Positions 1-7,937 are shown, numbered from the stretch's first letter. The stretch: 23,143 bases of DNA from an uncultured Peptococcaceae bacterium (GCA_900552455.1 URZX01000033.1:1-23143), one strand, 5' to 3'. The notes: generated from the letters alone by a model not told the origin. Made by a program: numbers and translations.

Positions 1-7
1 AATGAGA

Positions 8-42
8 AAACCCTATTTTGGCTAGATGCCAAAATAGGGTTT
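8..42. terminator. Perfect 15-bp inverted repeat at left edge, terminator-like
   Basis: A 15-bp perfect inverted repeat (8-22 with 28-42) surrounds a 5-nt loop. On the minus strand the stem runs into TTTT; on the plus strand only into TTT. It may be a second terminator for a plus-strand gene left of the window or a bidirectional one. The gene it serves is not visible. Confidence 0.5.
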
Positions 43-54
43 ATCTACAGTCTG

Positions 55-83
55 CGACAGCCCACAGCGGCTGTCGTTTTTTT
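55..83 (+). terminator. Rho-independent terminator of a gene left of the window
   Basis: An 8-bp GC-rich stem (55-62 with 69-76) with a 6-nt loop is followed directly by seven T residues (77-83). This is a standard plus-strand terminator and implies a plus-strand gene ending just outside the left edge. Confidence 0.75.
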
Positions 84-92
84 GTGGCATAA

Positions 93-129
93 AAAATTCC
101 CGTCGTCAGCCGGGGAGTCTGACGACGGG
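93..129 (-). terminator. Terminator of the amino-acid exchanger gene
   Basis: An 11-bp perfect stem (99-109 with 119-129) has a 9-nt loop. Read on the minus strand it is followed by AATTTTTT. It lies about 45 bp past the stop codon of the permease gene at 174-1592, which it probably terminates. Confidence 0.75.
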
Positions 130-173
130 GTGTAAAAAGATTGCTTGTGCCCCTCGTGGGTAGAGGAGAATAA

Positions 174-1592
174 TTATCCTTCCTTGGCGGTTTTTCTGCT
201 GTGTGCCCCTTGGGTGCTTACAGCGTGCACGCTTTCGCTTTCTGCGAGACGTGCTTTTTCTTTGCTCTTGATGGCATAGACTGGCAGGCCGATAAGGGTG
301 AGGATGACGCTGCCGAAGCTGATGAGGGTGGTGGTCATGCCGGAGAGAAAGAGCTGGTTGGCGACGACGTAGATACCGCTGATGATGGCGATGAGTGGGA
401 TCACTGGATAGAGTGGGCAGCGGTAGGTGCGTGGGAAATCTGGCTGGGTCTTACGCAGGCGCATGACGGCCATGAAGGTGAGGGTGTAGAAGATCCAGCT
501 GGAAAACACTGCGAGGTTGGTGAGCATGTTGAACTGGCCGCTGATGGCGTAGATGGCGCCGAGAAATGCGAGTACGAGCAGGGCGAAATGTGGCACCTGA
601 GCGCTGTTGAGCTTCGAAAGCCAGCGGCTGCCTGGCAGGAGGTTTTCAGTGGCGAGATGATAGGTGACGCGGCTGCCAGAGAGCAGGAAGCCGTTGGCGG
701 AGCCGAGCACGGAGATCATGATGCCGACGGAAATGATCTTCCCGCCGACGTCGCCGAAAATGGCGATGGCGACTGCAGATGCTGGAACGGCGATGTCCAT
801 CATCTGATCTGCTGGCATGACCCAGAGATAGGCGAGGTTCATGACGAGGTAGATGGCCATGATGATGGTGACGCCGCCGACGATGGCGAGCGGCAGATCT
901 TTGCCAGGATTTTTCATTTCACCGGCGATGGCGCCAACGGTGGTCCAGCCTTCAAATGCGAAGAGCACGGCGATGAGGAGCTGACCGAGGACGGTGCCGA
1001 AGCTGAGTCCGTCGGCGAGCATTGGTGTGAAGACTGGGTTTTCACCGCTGCCACGTACGAAACCGAAGACCATGAGCATGACGAGGGGAACGAGTTTGCA
1101 GATGGTGAAGAGAACCTGCGCGCCACCACCGACGGCGGAACCGAGGACGTTCAGCACGAGGATGATGAAGACGCAGATGATGGCGATCGGCACGATCATG
1201 GCGTCGCCGAAGAAGAGCGCGGCCTGCTGGCCGAATGCAACGGAGAGGGCGGCGATCATCGCTGGGTAGAAGAGAACGGTCTGCATCCAGCCTGCGAGAA
1301 AACCGACGCGTTTGCCAAAGGCTTCTTCAAGATAAACGACCATGCCGCCGGTTTTTGGGATCATGATGGCGACTTCGGCAAAGGTCATTGCGGCGGCGAT
1401 GCAGATGAGCCCGGTGATGATCCAGGCGAGCATGCCGAGGCCAGGTGCGCCGCCTGTGGCGGTGTAGATGGCCTGTGGCTTGAGAAAGACGCCGCTGCCG
1501 ATAACGCAGCCGACGACGGTGGCCATTGCTGTGGAAAGGCCGAGGTTTTTCTTGAGTTGCTGTGTGCCTTTTTGGTGCTGTTTGCTGTTCAT
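174..1592 (-). CDS. APC-superfamily amino-acid exchanger, LAT/SteT-like
   Basis: Integral membrane amino-acid transporter of the APC superfamily, 472 aa. The N-terminus has the APC signature around residues 26-37 (GCVIGSGVFLKP), followed by about 12 hydrophobic segments, the IPKTGG loop near residue 79, and EMKNP in the loop after the middle helices. The sequence pattern resembles Bacillus subtilis SteT, a serine/threonine antiporter of the L-type (LAT) family, so exchange of neutral amino acids at the cytoplasmic membrane is likely; the actual substrate is inferred only. The start is supported by an AAAGGA motif 9 nt upstream. A hydrophilic tail of about 25 residues follows the last helix. 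It is transcribed alone, with its own terminator, from a long upstream leader that can form competing hairpins, so attenuation-type control is likely. Confidence 0.9.
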   Translation of the reverse strand: MNSKQHQKGTQQLKKNLGLSTAMATVVGCVIGSGVFLKPQAIYTATGGAPGLGMLAWIITGLICIAAAMTFAEVAIMIPKTGGMVVYLEEAFGKRVGFLAGWMQTVLFYPAMIAALSVAFGQQAALFFGDAMIVPIAIICVFIILVLNVLGSAVGGGAQVLFTICKLVPLVMLMVFGFVRGSGENPVFTPMLADGLSFGTVLGQLLIAVLFAFEGWTTVGAIAGEMKNPGKDLPLAIVGGVTIIMAIYLVMNLAYLWVMPADQMMDIAVPASAVAIAIFGDVGGKIISVGIMISVLGSANGFLLSGSRVTYHLATENLLPGSRWLSKLNSAQVPHFALLVLAFLGAIYAISGQFNMLTNLAVFSSWIFYTLTFMAVMRLRKTQPDFPRTYRCPLYPVIPLIAIISGIYVVANQLFLSGMTTTLISFGSVILTLIGLPVYAIKSKEKARLAESESVHAVSTQGAHSRKTAKEG

Positions 1593-1636
1593 TTTTTACA
1601 GTCCTTTCGTTGTCTCCAGCCTGGGTATTTTCTCTG

Positions 1637-1680
1637 CCAAAAGAAAAACACAGGCGCCTGGCCGCATGGCCTGCCTGTGT
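1637..1680 (-). terminator. Leader (attenuator) terminator of the permease
   Basis: On the minus strand ACACAGGC (1680-1673) can pair with GCCTGTGT (1655-1648), with extra GGCC pairing inside, and is followed by TTTTTCTTTT. It lies about 55 nt before the permease start codon, so it is an intrinsic-terminator-like hairpin inside the 5' leader rather than at a gene end. Confidence 0.6.
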
Positions 1681-1736
1681 GTCGCACTTTGCCTGGAGAT
1701 GATGGGAAGGATGTAAAAATTTCTGGCAAACAAAAT

Positions 1737-1772
1737 GGACGTACACAGGCGGCGTATGCTGCCTTGTCGTCC
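1737..1772 (-). promoter_or_regulatory. Upstream leader hairpin with alternative anti-terminator arm
   Basis: On the minus strand an outer GGACG/CGTCC stem (1772-1768 with 1741-1737) encloses an imperfect inner stem containing GCCTGTGT (1750-1743). This octamer is identical to the 3' arm of the leader terminator (1655-1648) and is complementary to its 5' arm (1680-1673). It could therefore act as an anti-terminator arm when not sequestered in this hairpin. The ligand or signal is unknown. Confidence 0.4.
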
Positions 1773-2082
1773 CTCTGTATACTGACCTGAAAGTTTTACT
1801 TCTACGGTGATCTTATCTTTGGATAAAACCTTTCTGGAAGATCTTATCCAAGGATGAGATGCTCTTCAGAGTCCCATCGGCAGAAGATCCCCATATCCGT
1901 CGGACGTTTGTCTTCGGATAAGCCTGAAAGATTCCGCGGGATCGGCAAATCTCGCGTTGCTTCGTCGGCATCGATGAACGATTTTCCCTTCTGCTTCATC
2001 TGGTCTTATTTACTTGCCCATACTATATCATCAGCGATGCGATTTGTCCAATCGAAAGATTGAATGATAGTGGGTACCTTTA

Positions 2083-2129
2083 TTCGAATTTTCGAACGAT
2101 GGGTGGTGGAAGGATGATGGTGGTATAAT
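2083..2129 (+). promoter_or_regulatory. Nitroreductase promoter with TTCGAA operator-like repeat
   Basis: An extended -10 (TGGTATAAT, 2121-2129) lies 31 bp before the start codon; no good -35 is seen at 17 bp. Two TTCGAA palindromes separated by TT (2083-2088 and 2091-2096) lie in the -35 region and look like a regulator binding site. The ribosome binding site is GAGGG around 2148-2152. Confidence 0.5.
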
Positions 2130-2160
2130 GGAAAAAACAAAATGAAAGAGGGTCACGATC

Positions 2161-2679
2161 ATGAATGCATTTATTTCTCTTGCCCGAGCCCGCTATTCGG
2201 TGCGCAAATTCAAGGATGCGCCGATCAGCGAAGAATCGCTGCATCGCATTCTTGTCGCTGGACAGCTGGCGCCGACGGCCTGCAACAATCAGGCGGTGCA
2301 TGTGTATGTGCTCAAAAGCGCAGATGCGCGCGCGAAGGTTGCTGGGCTGACGAAATATGGTTTTAATGCGCCTGTCATTCTCTGTGTCTGCGCGGAGACG
2401 GACCGCACCTGGAAAAATCCGCTGGAGGACGGGATCACGAGCGCGGAACAGGACGCAGCTATCGTTGCCACACACATGATGCTGGCGGCCTGGGAGGAAG
2501 GGATCGGTTCCTGCTGGGTGGGTTATTTTCCGCCATCGAAGCTGGCAGAAGTATTGGGCCTTGCGCAGAATCACAAGCCTGTGCTCCTGATGCCGATGGG
2601 CTATCCTGCTGAGGATGCTGTGCCATCGCCGCTGCACGAAAAAACGCGCAGCCTGGACGAGCTGGTGACGACGCTCTGA
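2161..2679 (+). CDS. Nitroreductase-family FMN oxidoreductase
   Basis: Small FMN-dependent NAD(P)H oxidoreductase of the nitroreductase superfamily, 172 aa, at the short end for the family. The N-terminal RYSVRKF pattern (residues 11-17), the APTACNNQ segment (about 38-45) that contacts flavin phosphate, the central hydrophobic helix with AAWEEGIGSCWVG (about 109-121) and the C-terminal MPMGYPAE segment match the family. Such enzymes reduce nitroaromatics, quinones or similar electron acceptors; the physiological substrate cannot be read from sequence. It is cytosolic, with no signal peptide. It is a single gene with its own extended -10 promoter, a GAGGG ribosome site 8 nt upstream and a strong terminator shared with the convergent copper operon. 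Confidence 0.88.
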   Translation: MNAFISLARARYSVRKFKDAPISEESLHRILVAGQLAPTACNNQAVHVYVLKSADARAKVAGLTKYGFNAPVILCVCAETDRTWKNPLEDGITSAEQDAAIVATHMMLAAWEEGIGSCWVGYFPPSKLAEVLGLAQNHKPVLLMPMGYPAEDAVPSPLHEKTRSLDELVTTL

Positions 2680-2698
2680 GGAGCGCTGCAAAAAAATG

Positions 2699-2739
2699 GC
2701 GTCCTGCTGATCGTTTTTGATCGGCAGGACGCTTTTTTT
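2699..2739. terminator. Bidirectional terminator between nitroreductase and copper operon
   Basis: A 14-bp stem (2699-2712 with 2719-2732, one G-T wobble) with a GTTTTT loop is followed on the plus strand by seven T. On the minus strand it is followed by CATTTTTTT. It can terminate both the nitroreductase and the csoR end of the copper operon. Confidence 0.85.
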
Positions 2740-2746
2740 GCGATCG

Positions 2747-3019
2747 CTATTTGCTGAGGCGTTTGAGCACGGCCTGGAGCTCGGCGATCTTTTTTTCTTC
2801 CTCTGCGGCATCGCCGCTTTCAAAAGCCTGGCGCACACAGTGGTCGACGTGGGCGGTGAGCACTTCTGCATTGATGGTGCCAAGGAGCGCCTGTGTGGAA
2901 AGGAGCTGGTTGGAGATGTCGATGCAGTAGCGGTCTTCTTCGACCATGCGGATGAGGCCGTCGATCTGTCCGCGGGCGGTTTTGAGCAGGCGGGTGATCT
3001 CGGTTTTGTTGGCTTGCAT
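2747..3019 (-). CDS. csoR: Copper-sensing transcriptional repressor CsoR
   Basis: 90-aa all-helical repressor of the CsoR/RcnR/FrmR (DUF156) family. The Cu(I)-ligand set Cys32, His57, Cys61 has exactly the spacing (25 and 4 residues) of the Mycobacterium tuberculosis CsoR ligands Cys36-His61-Cys65, which favours copper over formaldehyde or nickel sensing. In this family Cu(I) binding releases the tetramer from a GC-rich palindrome. Such a palindrome (ACCCCC-T-GGGGGT) sits inside the copA promoter at 5928-5942. The gene lies 23 bp downstream of the copA frame and is preceded by an AAGGAGAAGG ribosome site, so it is co-transcribed with the exporter and forms an autoregulatory loop. Confidence 0.93.
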   Translation of the reverse strand: MQANKTEITRLLKTARGQIDGLIRMVEEDRYCIDISNQLLSTQALLGTINAEVLTAHVDHCVRQAFESGDAAEEEKKIAELQAVLKRLSK

Positions 3020-3042
3020 TTTCCTTCTCCTTGTGCGGGGGA

Positions 3043-3270
3043 TCAGGCTTCCACGCCTTTGAAGGTGAAGCCGAGATCGGTGATGGTCTTTTCGATCGGC
3101 AGGCTGGCTGGGTCGACGGTGGTGGTGATTTTGCAGTTTTTGTCGTCGAGGGAAACTTCAGCTGTGGTGACGCCGTCAAGGCCGCCAAGGCCTTTTTCGA
3201 CGCTCATTTTGCAGTGGTTGCAGGCCATGCCTTCGATGTTGACGGTTGCGGTGTAGGTTTTTTCACTCAT
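3043..3270 (-). CDS. copZ: Nested CopZ-like copper chaperone (internal start in copA frame)
   Basis: The last 75 codons of the copA frame make a free-standing HMA chaperone: start ATG at 3270 ([10 protein letters not shown]), metal site CNHC, and the GLGGLDGV and LGFTF segments typical of CopZ, ending at the usual CopZ length. An AAAGG Shine-Dalgarno lies 9 nt upstream of this ATG, inside what is now coding sequence. Just before it (3296-3301) the minus strand carries TAATGA one frame away from copA. If one A were added to the A4 run at 3302-3305, copA would stop there and copZ would be an ordinary downstream gene. CopZ carries Cu(I) to CopA and CsoR in related bacteria. Independent translation here is inferred, not shown. 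Confidence 0.6.
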   Translation of the reverse strand: MSEKTYTATVNIEGMACNHCKMSVEKGLGGLDGVTTAEVSLDDKNCKITTTVDPASLPIEKTITDLGFTFKGVEA

Positions 3271-5865
3271 GTTGGTCATCCTTTCTGGTGTTTGATCATT
3301 ATTTTGCAGGCCGGTGAAGGTGAACCCGAGTTCGGAAAGGGTTTCCTCCAGCGGCAGTGTCTGTGGATCGCGGGTGGTTTCGATGGTGCAGGTTTTGTTT
3401 TCCAGGGAAACTTCTGCGCTTGTGACGCCATCCAAGCCACCGAGGCCTTTTTCAACGCTCATTTTGCAGTGGTTGCAGCTCATGCCGTCGACGCCGACGG
3501 TGGCACGATAGGTGTGCGGCGCTTCGGCGCGCTGCTGATATTTGGTTTCATTGATGGCTTTGAACACATTCTGCTCGACGGCATGGAGGCCAGCTGCTGC
3601 CTGAGCGATGGTTGGCTGCCAGTGGCGCAGACGCAAGGCGTTTGTGACGACGAAGAGGGAGCTGAGGCTCATGCAGGCGGCGGCGATCATCGGATTTAAG
3701 GTGATGCCGAAGGCTGGGTAGAAGACGCCGGCTGCCAGCGGGATGCAGAGCACGTTGTAGAAAAAGGCCCAGAAGAGGTTCTGGTGGATGTTGCGGATGG
3801 TTGCTGCGGAAAGCTCGTAGGCGTAGGCGATGTCGGTGAGCTGGCTCGATGTCAGGATGACGTCGGCGCTTTCGATGGCGATGTCTGTCCCTGCACCAAT
3901 GGCGATGCCAACGTCTGCGCGAGCGAGGGCTGGTGCGTCGTTGATGCCGTCACCGACCATGGCGACGACGTTTTTCTGCGCGATGAGATCGGCGACGACC
4001 TGCTCCTTCTGAGCGGGCAGGACTTCGGCGATGACGTCGTCCACACCAATGCGCGATGCAACGGCCTGGGCGGTGGTGTGGTGGTCACCGGTGAGCATGA
4101 TGATGCGTTTGCCGAGCTTTTGCAGGGTCTGGATGGCGCTTGGGGTGTCGGATTTGATCTGATCGGCACAGGCGATCATGCCGAGCACGAGGGAAGAATC
4201 TGCGATGTAAAGCGGGGTTTTGCCGTCGCGCGCGAGCTGTTCTGCTTTTTTGTCGGCGCCACGCACATCGAGCCCGAGGCTCTGCATGAGCGCGAGATTG
4301 CCGGCGTAGTAGGTTTGGCCAGCGATGGTTGCTGCAACGCCGCGACCAGAAAGGGCATCGAAATCTGAAACTTTCTGGAGGGCGAGCCCATTTTCCTCAG
4401 CAGCGGTGGTGATGGCCAGCGCCAGCGGATGCTCGCTGTGGGCTTCGAGAGAAGCGGCGAGGGTGAGGAGTTCTGTTTGGCTTTGTCCCTGGAATGGGAC
4501 GACGTCGGTCAGCGATGGGCGGCCTTCGGTGATGGTGCCGGTTTTGTCAAGCACGAGGGTGTCGATCTGATGCAATCGCTCGAGGGCGGCGGCGTCTTTG
4601 AAGAGAACGCCTTTTTTTGCGCCCTGGCCGCTGCCGACCATGATCGCGACTGGCGTTGCCAGTCCGAGGGCACATGGACAGCTGATGACGATGACGGAGA
4701 TGCCCATTTTGATGGCAAACGCGAACGGTTCACCGACGATGAGCCAGATCGCGAAAACGACGAGAGCGATGGAAAGGATCGCAGGCACGAACACGGCTGC
4801 GACCTTGTCGGCTGTGCGGGCGATCGGCGCCTTTGTGGCGTTGGCATTTTCGACCAGGCCGACGATCTGCGCCAGCGCTGTGTCGGCACCAACGGCGGTA
4901 GCGCGGAAGCGGAAGCTGCCAGTGGTGTTAATGGTGCCTGTGGAAACGGTGTCGCCAACGCTTTTTTCGACAGGAATGCTCTCGCCGGAGAAGGCGCTTT
5001 CGTCAACAGAGGAGCTGCCACTCACGAGCACGCCGTCGACAGGAATGCGCCCGCCAGGACGCACCTCGAGGATGTCGCCGACTTTGACATCGGCGGTGTG
5101 GATTGGCCGCACGTCCTCGCCTTCGACGAGATAGGCGGTTTCCGGCGCCAGCGCCAAAAGCTCGCTGATGGCGTCGGATGTGTGGCGTTTGGCACGGGCT
5201 TCGAGATATTTGCCGATGGTGATGAGGGCGACGATCATCGCTGCAGAATCGTAGTAGAGATTGTGCAGACCATGGAACGCTGTCTCAGTCGTTCCCGAGG
5301 TAACGCCCATAAAGATCGTGGCGCTGGTGTAGAGGCTATAGACCAGCGAGATCCCGGCACCAACAGCGACGAGGCTGTCCATATTCGGCCGGAGCTGGGC
5401 CATGGCGCGGAATCCGCTTGTGAAGTAGGCGCGGTTGATGATAAGGATCACAAGCGCCAGCACAAGCTGAATGAGCGGGCTGGCGACAAGCCAGAGCGTG
5501 GAATGCAGGAGCGCATCTGGCGCAAATGGCATCATCGGCAGCATCGCGACGATCATCAGCGGGATCAGGAGGATCACCGAGGAAACGATGCGGTGACGCT
5601 TGTTTACCTCTTCAGCACTTTCCTGCGGTGCCTTCGTGAGCTGGCTGGCGTCGTGCGGCTCGGCATGGTAGCCGGCAGCATTGACCGCTTCCATGATCGC
5701 TTCGAGGGAGAGGGCATCGCTGTGGGTCACCTTCATGCGGCCGGAGAGGAGATTCACCGAAACATCGTCGGCGCCAGCTTTTTTCACAGCGCGCTCGACA
5801 GCCGCCTGGCAGGCACTGCAGCTCATACCGCTGACGTCAAAATCGGTGGTGCATTTTTCACTCAT
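3043..5865 (-). CDS. copA: Cu(I)-exporting P1B-type ATPase with C-terminal chaperone-like domains
   Basis: 940-aa copper-translocating ATPase. In order: N-terminal HMA domain with metal site C16-S-A-C19; transmembrane helices; actuator TGE loop ([10 protein letters not shown]); CPC in the metal-transport helix ([11 protein letters not shown]); phosphorylation motif DKTGT; the SEHPL motif of P1B pumps; hinge [10 protein letters not shown]; then YN and MxxSS in the last two helices, the P1B-1 (Cu+) residue set. It pumps cytosolic Cu(I) outward. Two further HMA domains (GMSCNHC and GMACNHC) follow the last helix, repeated with an 85-residue (255-bp) period and strongly similar at DNA level. The last is joined by a linker holding an out-of-frame TAATGA and a Shine-Dalgarno, which suggests that a separate copZ became fused by a 1-nt change. 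First gene of copA-csoR; weak ribosome site (GAAAGAAG). The alternative is a 3' end near 3299. Confidence 0.95.
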   Translation of the reverse strand: MSEKCTTDFDVSGMSCSACQAAVERAVKKAGADDVSVNLLSGRMKVTHSDALSLEAIMEAVNAAGYHAEPHDASQLTKAPQESAEEVNKRHRIVSSVILLIPLMIVAMLPMMPFAPDALLHSTLWLVASPLIQLVLALVILIINRAYFTSGFRAMAQLRPNMDSLVAVGAGISLVYSLYTSATIFMGVTSGTTETAFHGLHNLYYDSAAMIVALITIGKYLEARAKRHTSDAISELLALAPETAYLVEGEDVRPIHTADVKVGDILEVRPGGRIPVDGVLVSGSSSVDESAFSGESIPVEKSVGDTVSTGTINTTGSFRFRATAVGADTALAQIVGLVENANATKAPIARTADKVAAVFVPAILSIALVVFAIWLIVGEPFAFAIKMGISVIVISCPCALGLATPVAIMVGSGQGAKKGVLFKDAAALERLHQIDTLVLDKTGTITEGRPSLTDVVPFQGQSQTELLTLAASLEAHSEHPLALAITTAAEENGLALQKVSDFDALSGRGVAATIAGQTYYAGNLALMQSLGLDVRGADKKAEQLARDGKTPLYIADSSLVLGMIACADQIKSDTPSAIQTLQKLGKRIIMLTGDHHTTAQAVASRIGVDDVIAEVLPAQKEQVVADLIAQKNVVAMVGDGINDAPALARADVGIAIGAGTDIAIESADVILTSSQLTDIAYAYELSAATIRNIHQNLFWAFFYNVLCIPLAAGVFYPAFGITLNPMIAAACMSLSSLFVVTNALRLRHWQPTIAQAAAGLHAVEQNVFKAINETKYQQRAEAPHTYRATVGVDGMSCNHCKMSVEKGLGGLDGVTSAEVSLENKTCTIETTRDPQTLPLEETLSELGFTFTGLQNNDQTPERMTNMSEKTYTATVNIEGMACNHCKMSVEKGLGGLDGVTTAEVSLDDKNCKITTTVDPASLPIEKTITDLGFTFKGVEA

Positions 5866-5916
5866 ATAGAATCACTTCTTTCTCGTGGTTAGCTGTGTTT
5901 TATTTTCTACACCCAC

Positions 5917-5946
5917 ATTCTAACCCCCACCCCCTGGGGGTGTCAA
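5917..5946 (-). promoter_or_regulatory. copA promoter with embedded CsoR operator
   Basis: On the minus strand a consensus -35 TTGACA (5946-5941) and a -10 TAGAAT (5922-5917) are separated by 18 bp. The spacer begins with the right half of a perfect dyad CACCCCC-T-GGGGGTG (5928-5942), which matches the GC-rich CsoR operator type. Repressor bound there would cover the promoter, and copper would release it. The start codon of copA is about 50 bp downstream. Confidence 0.8.
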
Positions 5947-5984
5947 GAGGGAGAGAGAAAAATATTTCCCGCCGCCGTGTTATG

Positions 5985-5993
5985 TGCTATACT
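5985..5993 (+). promoter_or_regulatory. Extended -10 promoter of the RNA methyltransferase
   Basis: TGCTATACT (5985-5993) is an extended -10 element 43 bp before the start codon at 6036. No consensus -35 is present at 17 bp. An AAAAGAGGA ribosome site (6022-6030) fixes the downstream start. Confidence 0.5.
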
Positions 5994-6035
5994 GTGGAGA
6001 GTGAATCAGCGTTATCTTATGAAAAGAGGAACATC

Positions 6036-6818
6036 ATGAAAGTCATTGAATCAGATAAAAACCAATGGATCAAACGCATGCGCGCCCTTGAAAAGCGCAA
6101 ATATCGTCTCGCCTTCGAGCAGTTTGTTGCAGAAGGCCGCCGTTTTGTCGAAGAAGCGCTCGAAAGCGGCGCAATGGTGCATGTTATTTTGATCGCCGAA
6201 GGCTCCGAGGAAAAATATGAGGAGCTGCTCGCAGGCTATGACGGTCCTGCTTTTCTCGTTGATCCAGAGATCCTCGAGGATTCCATGTCGACCGTCAATC
6301 CCCAGGACATCGCCGCCATCGTCTCCTTCCCAGACTGGAGCGAGGAGCTCTGGCCAGTGATGGATACCGTTGTCGTTGTCGATGGCGTGCAGGATCCAGG
6401 CAATCTTGGCTCCATCATCCGTTCGACCCTGGCCAGCGGCGCCAAGGCCGTGTTCTGTCTCAAGGGCACCGTCGATTTCTCGAACAAAAAGGTGCTGCGC
6501 TCGACAATGGGCACCATCTTTAAACTGCCCGTCTACATGATCGAAGACGTGGAAGAGATCGTGCAGGTGCTGAAAAAATATGGCTTCAAATTCATCGTCG
6601 CCGATGCCGACGGCGTCGACTACGACGAAGCCTTCACAGAACTGCCGGAAAAGATCGCCCTCGTCGTTGGTAACGAAGGAAACGGCGCCAGCCAGATCGA
6701 AGACTACGACCAGATGGTCCGCATCCCGCTGGAAAACGGCGTCGAAAGCCTCAACGTGGGCGTCGCCACAGGCGTGCTCCTCTACGAGATCCGCCGCAGA
6801 CGGAAGCATCAAGGGTGA
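6036..6818 (+). CDS. SpoU/TrmH-family RNA 2'-O-ribose methyltransferase
   Basis: 260-aa SPOUT-class methyltransferase using S-adenosylmethionine to methylate ribose in rRNA or tRNA. An N-terminal substrate-binding domain (about residues 5-80, with KRKYRLAFEQFVAEG) is followed by the catalytic domain. Motif 1 is DGVQDPGNLGSIIRS, with the conserved Asn and Arg; motif 2 is LVVGNEGNG; motif 3 is IPLENGVESLNVGVATGVLLYE-type with the conserved ESLNV. Family architecture resembles RlmB/TsnR/YsgA enzymes that act on 23S rRNA; the modified nucleotide cannot be named. The frame stays open to 5895, but ATG 6036 is chosen for its AAAAGAGGA site 6 nt upstream and because homology begins there. It is divergent from copA and is a single gene with its own terminator. 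Confidence 0.9.
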   Translation: MKVIESDKNQWIKRMRALEKRKYRLAFEQFVAEGRRFVEEALESGAMVHVILIAEGSEEKYEELLAGYDGPAFLVDPEILEDSMSTVNPQDIAAIVSFPDWSEELWPVMDTVVVVDGVQDPGNLGSIIRSTLASGAKAVFCLKGTVDFSNKKVLRSTMGTIFKLPVYMIEDVEEIVQVLKKYGFKFIVADADGVDYDEAFTELPEKIALVVGNEGNGASQIEDYDQMVRIPLENGVESLNVGVATGVLLYEIRRRRKHQG

Positions 6819-6845
6819 AGAAATTATCAGGTTTAAGAAAAATGA

Positions 6846-6905
6846 AAAAGCTCTCAGGAGCACGGATTTGCATTAGCAATTTGTGCCTCTTTGAGAGCTT
6901 TTTTG
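6846..6905. terminator. Bidirectional terminator between methyltransferase and LysR genes
   Basis: An 11-bp perfect stem (6846-6856 with 6892-6902) has additional GCAC/GTGC pairing inside and a run of six T (6899-6904) on the plus strand. On the minus strand the stem also ends in a T run, so it serves both convergent genes. Confidence 0.8.
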
Positions 6906-6906
6906 T

Positions 6907-7821
6907 TTATTTATAGTTGTTTTCAAAATATTGAATGACATAGTCGATAAAAGCTTGTTCACAGTAAGTGATGCTGTCCGTTGTGATAATGTAAATAGGA
7001 ACTTCATCGGTTATTTCCTGGATAGGAATATCGAATATTTTTAATTTGCCAGAATTCACATAGTTTTCAAGATAAGAGAGATGAAAAAGTGGTAAAAAAA
7101 CGGCCTTCCCTTGTAGCATAAACATTAACACATCATTGTAGGACGCAACGTGGTAAGCTGTTTTGAAATAGCGAAGATACATGTTTGAAATGGTATCATT
7201 TTTTAATGAATAATATACCAATGATAAGTCTTTCAGATCTTTTTTTGACAATGAGGATTTTTTCGATAGGGGATGATCGGTACTGATGCAAAGTACTCTT
7301 TTATCGGTAAAGATGCGATGATAGTGCCAGCCCTTTTGTTTTATAGCTGTCAGCGTTTCCTTTTCAAGATTTTTTGAGATAGAAAGTAGAGCGATATTCG
7401 AGGGACTATTGCCCAGGTCCTGAAATATCGTTTGTAGAAAGGCATTAGAAACAAAAAACTGAATATTTGGATGTTGTTTTATAAAGGGAAAGGCCAATTT
7501 CTCGTAGAAATATTTGCTGGCGCTTGGCATGACATTAATATTGATTGTTCCTGCACATTCTTCTTTGATGGATTCTTTTTTAGGATACCAGCCATCTATA
7601 ATGTGTTTGATTTTCATGTAGTCATCATAGACGCGTTGGCCAAACTCTGTAGGGATTACCCCATGTTTTGTTCGCTTGAAAAGAGGCTGTTCAAATTCTG
7701 TTTCCAGATTTTTGATGGTTGTAGACAAGGAAGGCTGTGATATATGTAGATTATTTGCTGCCTTACTGATAGAGCCCATATTGACCACTTCAGAAAAATA
7801 ATAAAGCTGATTGAGCTGCAT
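6907..7821 (-). CDS. LysR-family transcriptional regulator (next to flavoenzyme operon)
   Basis: 304-aa LysR-type regulator. An N-terminal winged helix-turn-helix (residues about 1-60: LYYFSEVVNMGSISKAANNL, then ISQPSLSTTIKNLE) precedes a C-terminal effector-binding domain with periplasmic-binding-protein fold. The gene is divergent from the carrier/flavoenzyme operon across 278 bp, the classic LysR arrangement, so it most likely controls that operon in response to the imported compound or its product, and itself. Start supported by GGAGGAGG. The promoter on the minus strand is TTGAAA (7881-7876), 17 bp, TATAAT (7858-7853). The gene is clearly AT-richer than the copper and folate genes, like the operon it faces. 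Confidence 0.9.
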   Translation of the reverse strand: MQLNQLYYFSEVVNMGSISKAANNLHISQPSLSTTIKNLETEFEQPLFKRTKHGVIPTEFGQRVYDDYMKIKHIIDGWYPKKESIKEECAGTININVMPSASKYFYEKLAFPFIKQHPNIQFFVSNAFLQTIFQDLGNSPSNIALLSISKNLEKETLTAIKQKGWHYHRIFTDKRVLCISTDHPLSKKSSLSKKDLKDLSLVYYSLKNDTISNMYLRYFKTAYHVASYNDVLMFMLQGKAVFLPLFHLSYLENYVNSGKLKIFDIPIQEITDEVPIYIITTDSITYCEQAFIDYVIQYFENNYK

Positions 7822-7852
7822 GGTAAATTCCTCCTCCTCTTTTGATAATTAT

Positions 7853-7881
7853 ATTATATAGAACCTATTCGGCGGTTTCAA
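7853..7881 (-). promoter_or_regulatory. LysR gene promoter
   Basis: Minus-strand TTGAAA (7881-7876) and a perfect TATAAT (7858-7853) at 17-bp spacing, 32 bp before the LysR start codon. Confidence 0.65.
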
Positions 7882-7937
7882 TAGATGATGATAAAAACAC
7901 AAAGAATTATTTTTAAATATAAAGCTGTTGTGATATC

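Larger units (their letters stand above)
1593..2160. other. Long intergenic region between divergent permease and nitroreductase
   Basis: No convincing coding sequence. It holds the minus-strand leader of the permease (hairpins at 1648-1680 and 1737-1772), an inverted repeat TTGGATAA/TTATCCAA (1819-1826 with 1844-1851), a small 5-bp hairpin with a GAAA loop (2049-2062), the TTCGAA-TT-TTCGAA double palindrome (2083-2096) and the nitroreductase promoter. The 69-codon reading frame at 1854-2063 has no family resemblance and I do not call it. Confidence 0.6.

Noticed and set aside
201..1790. 529-codon plus-strand frame opposite the permease
   Set aside because: Shadow of the GC-rich permease gene: acidic, low-complexity product, no family pattern, no ribosome site.
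1854..2063. 69-codon plus-strand frame in the permease-nitroreductase gap
   Set aside because: Poor start context, no family pattern, overlaps regulatory DNA.
2080..2883. 267-codon minus-strand frame across the nitroreductase and its terminator
   Set aside because: Antisense to a clear nitroreductase and runs through a strong terminator.
4429..5892. 487-codon plus-strand frame opposite copA
   Set aside because: Antisense shadow of a gene with unmistakable P-type ATPase motifs.
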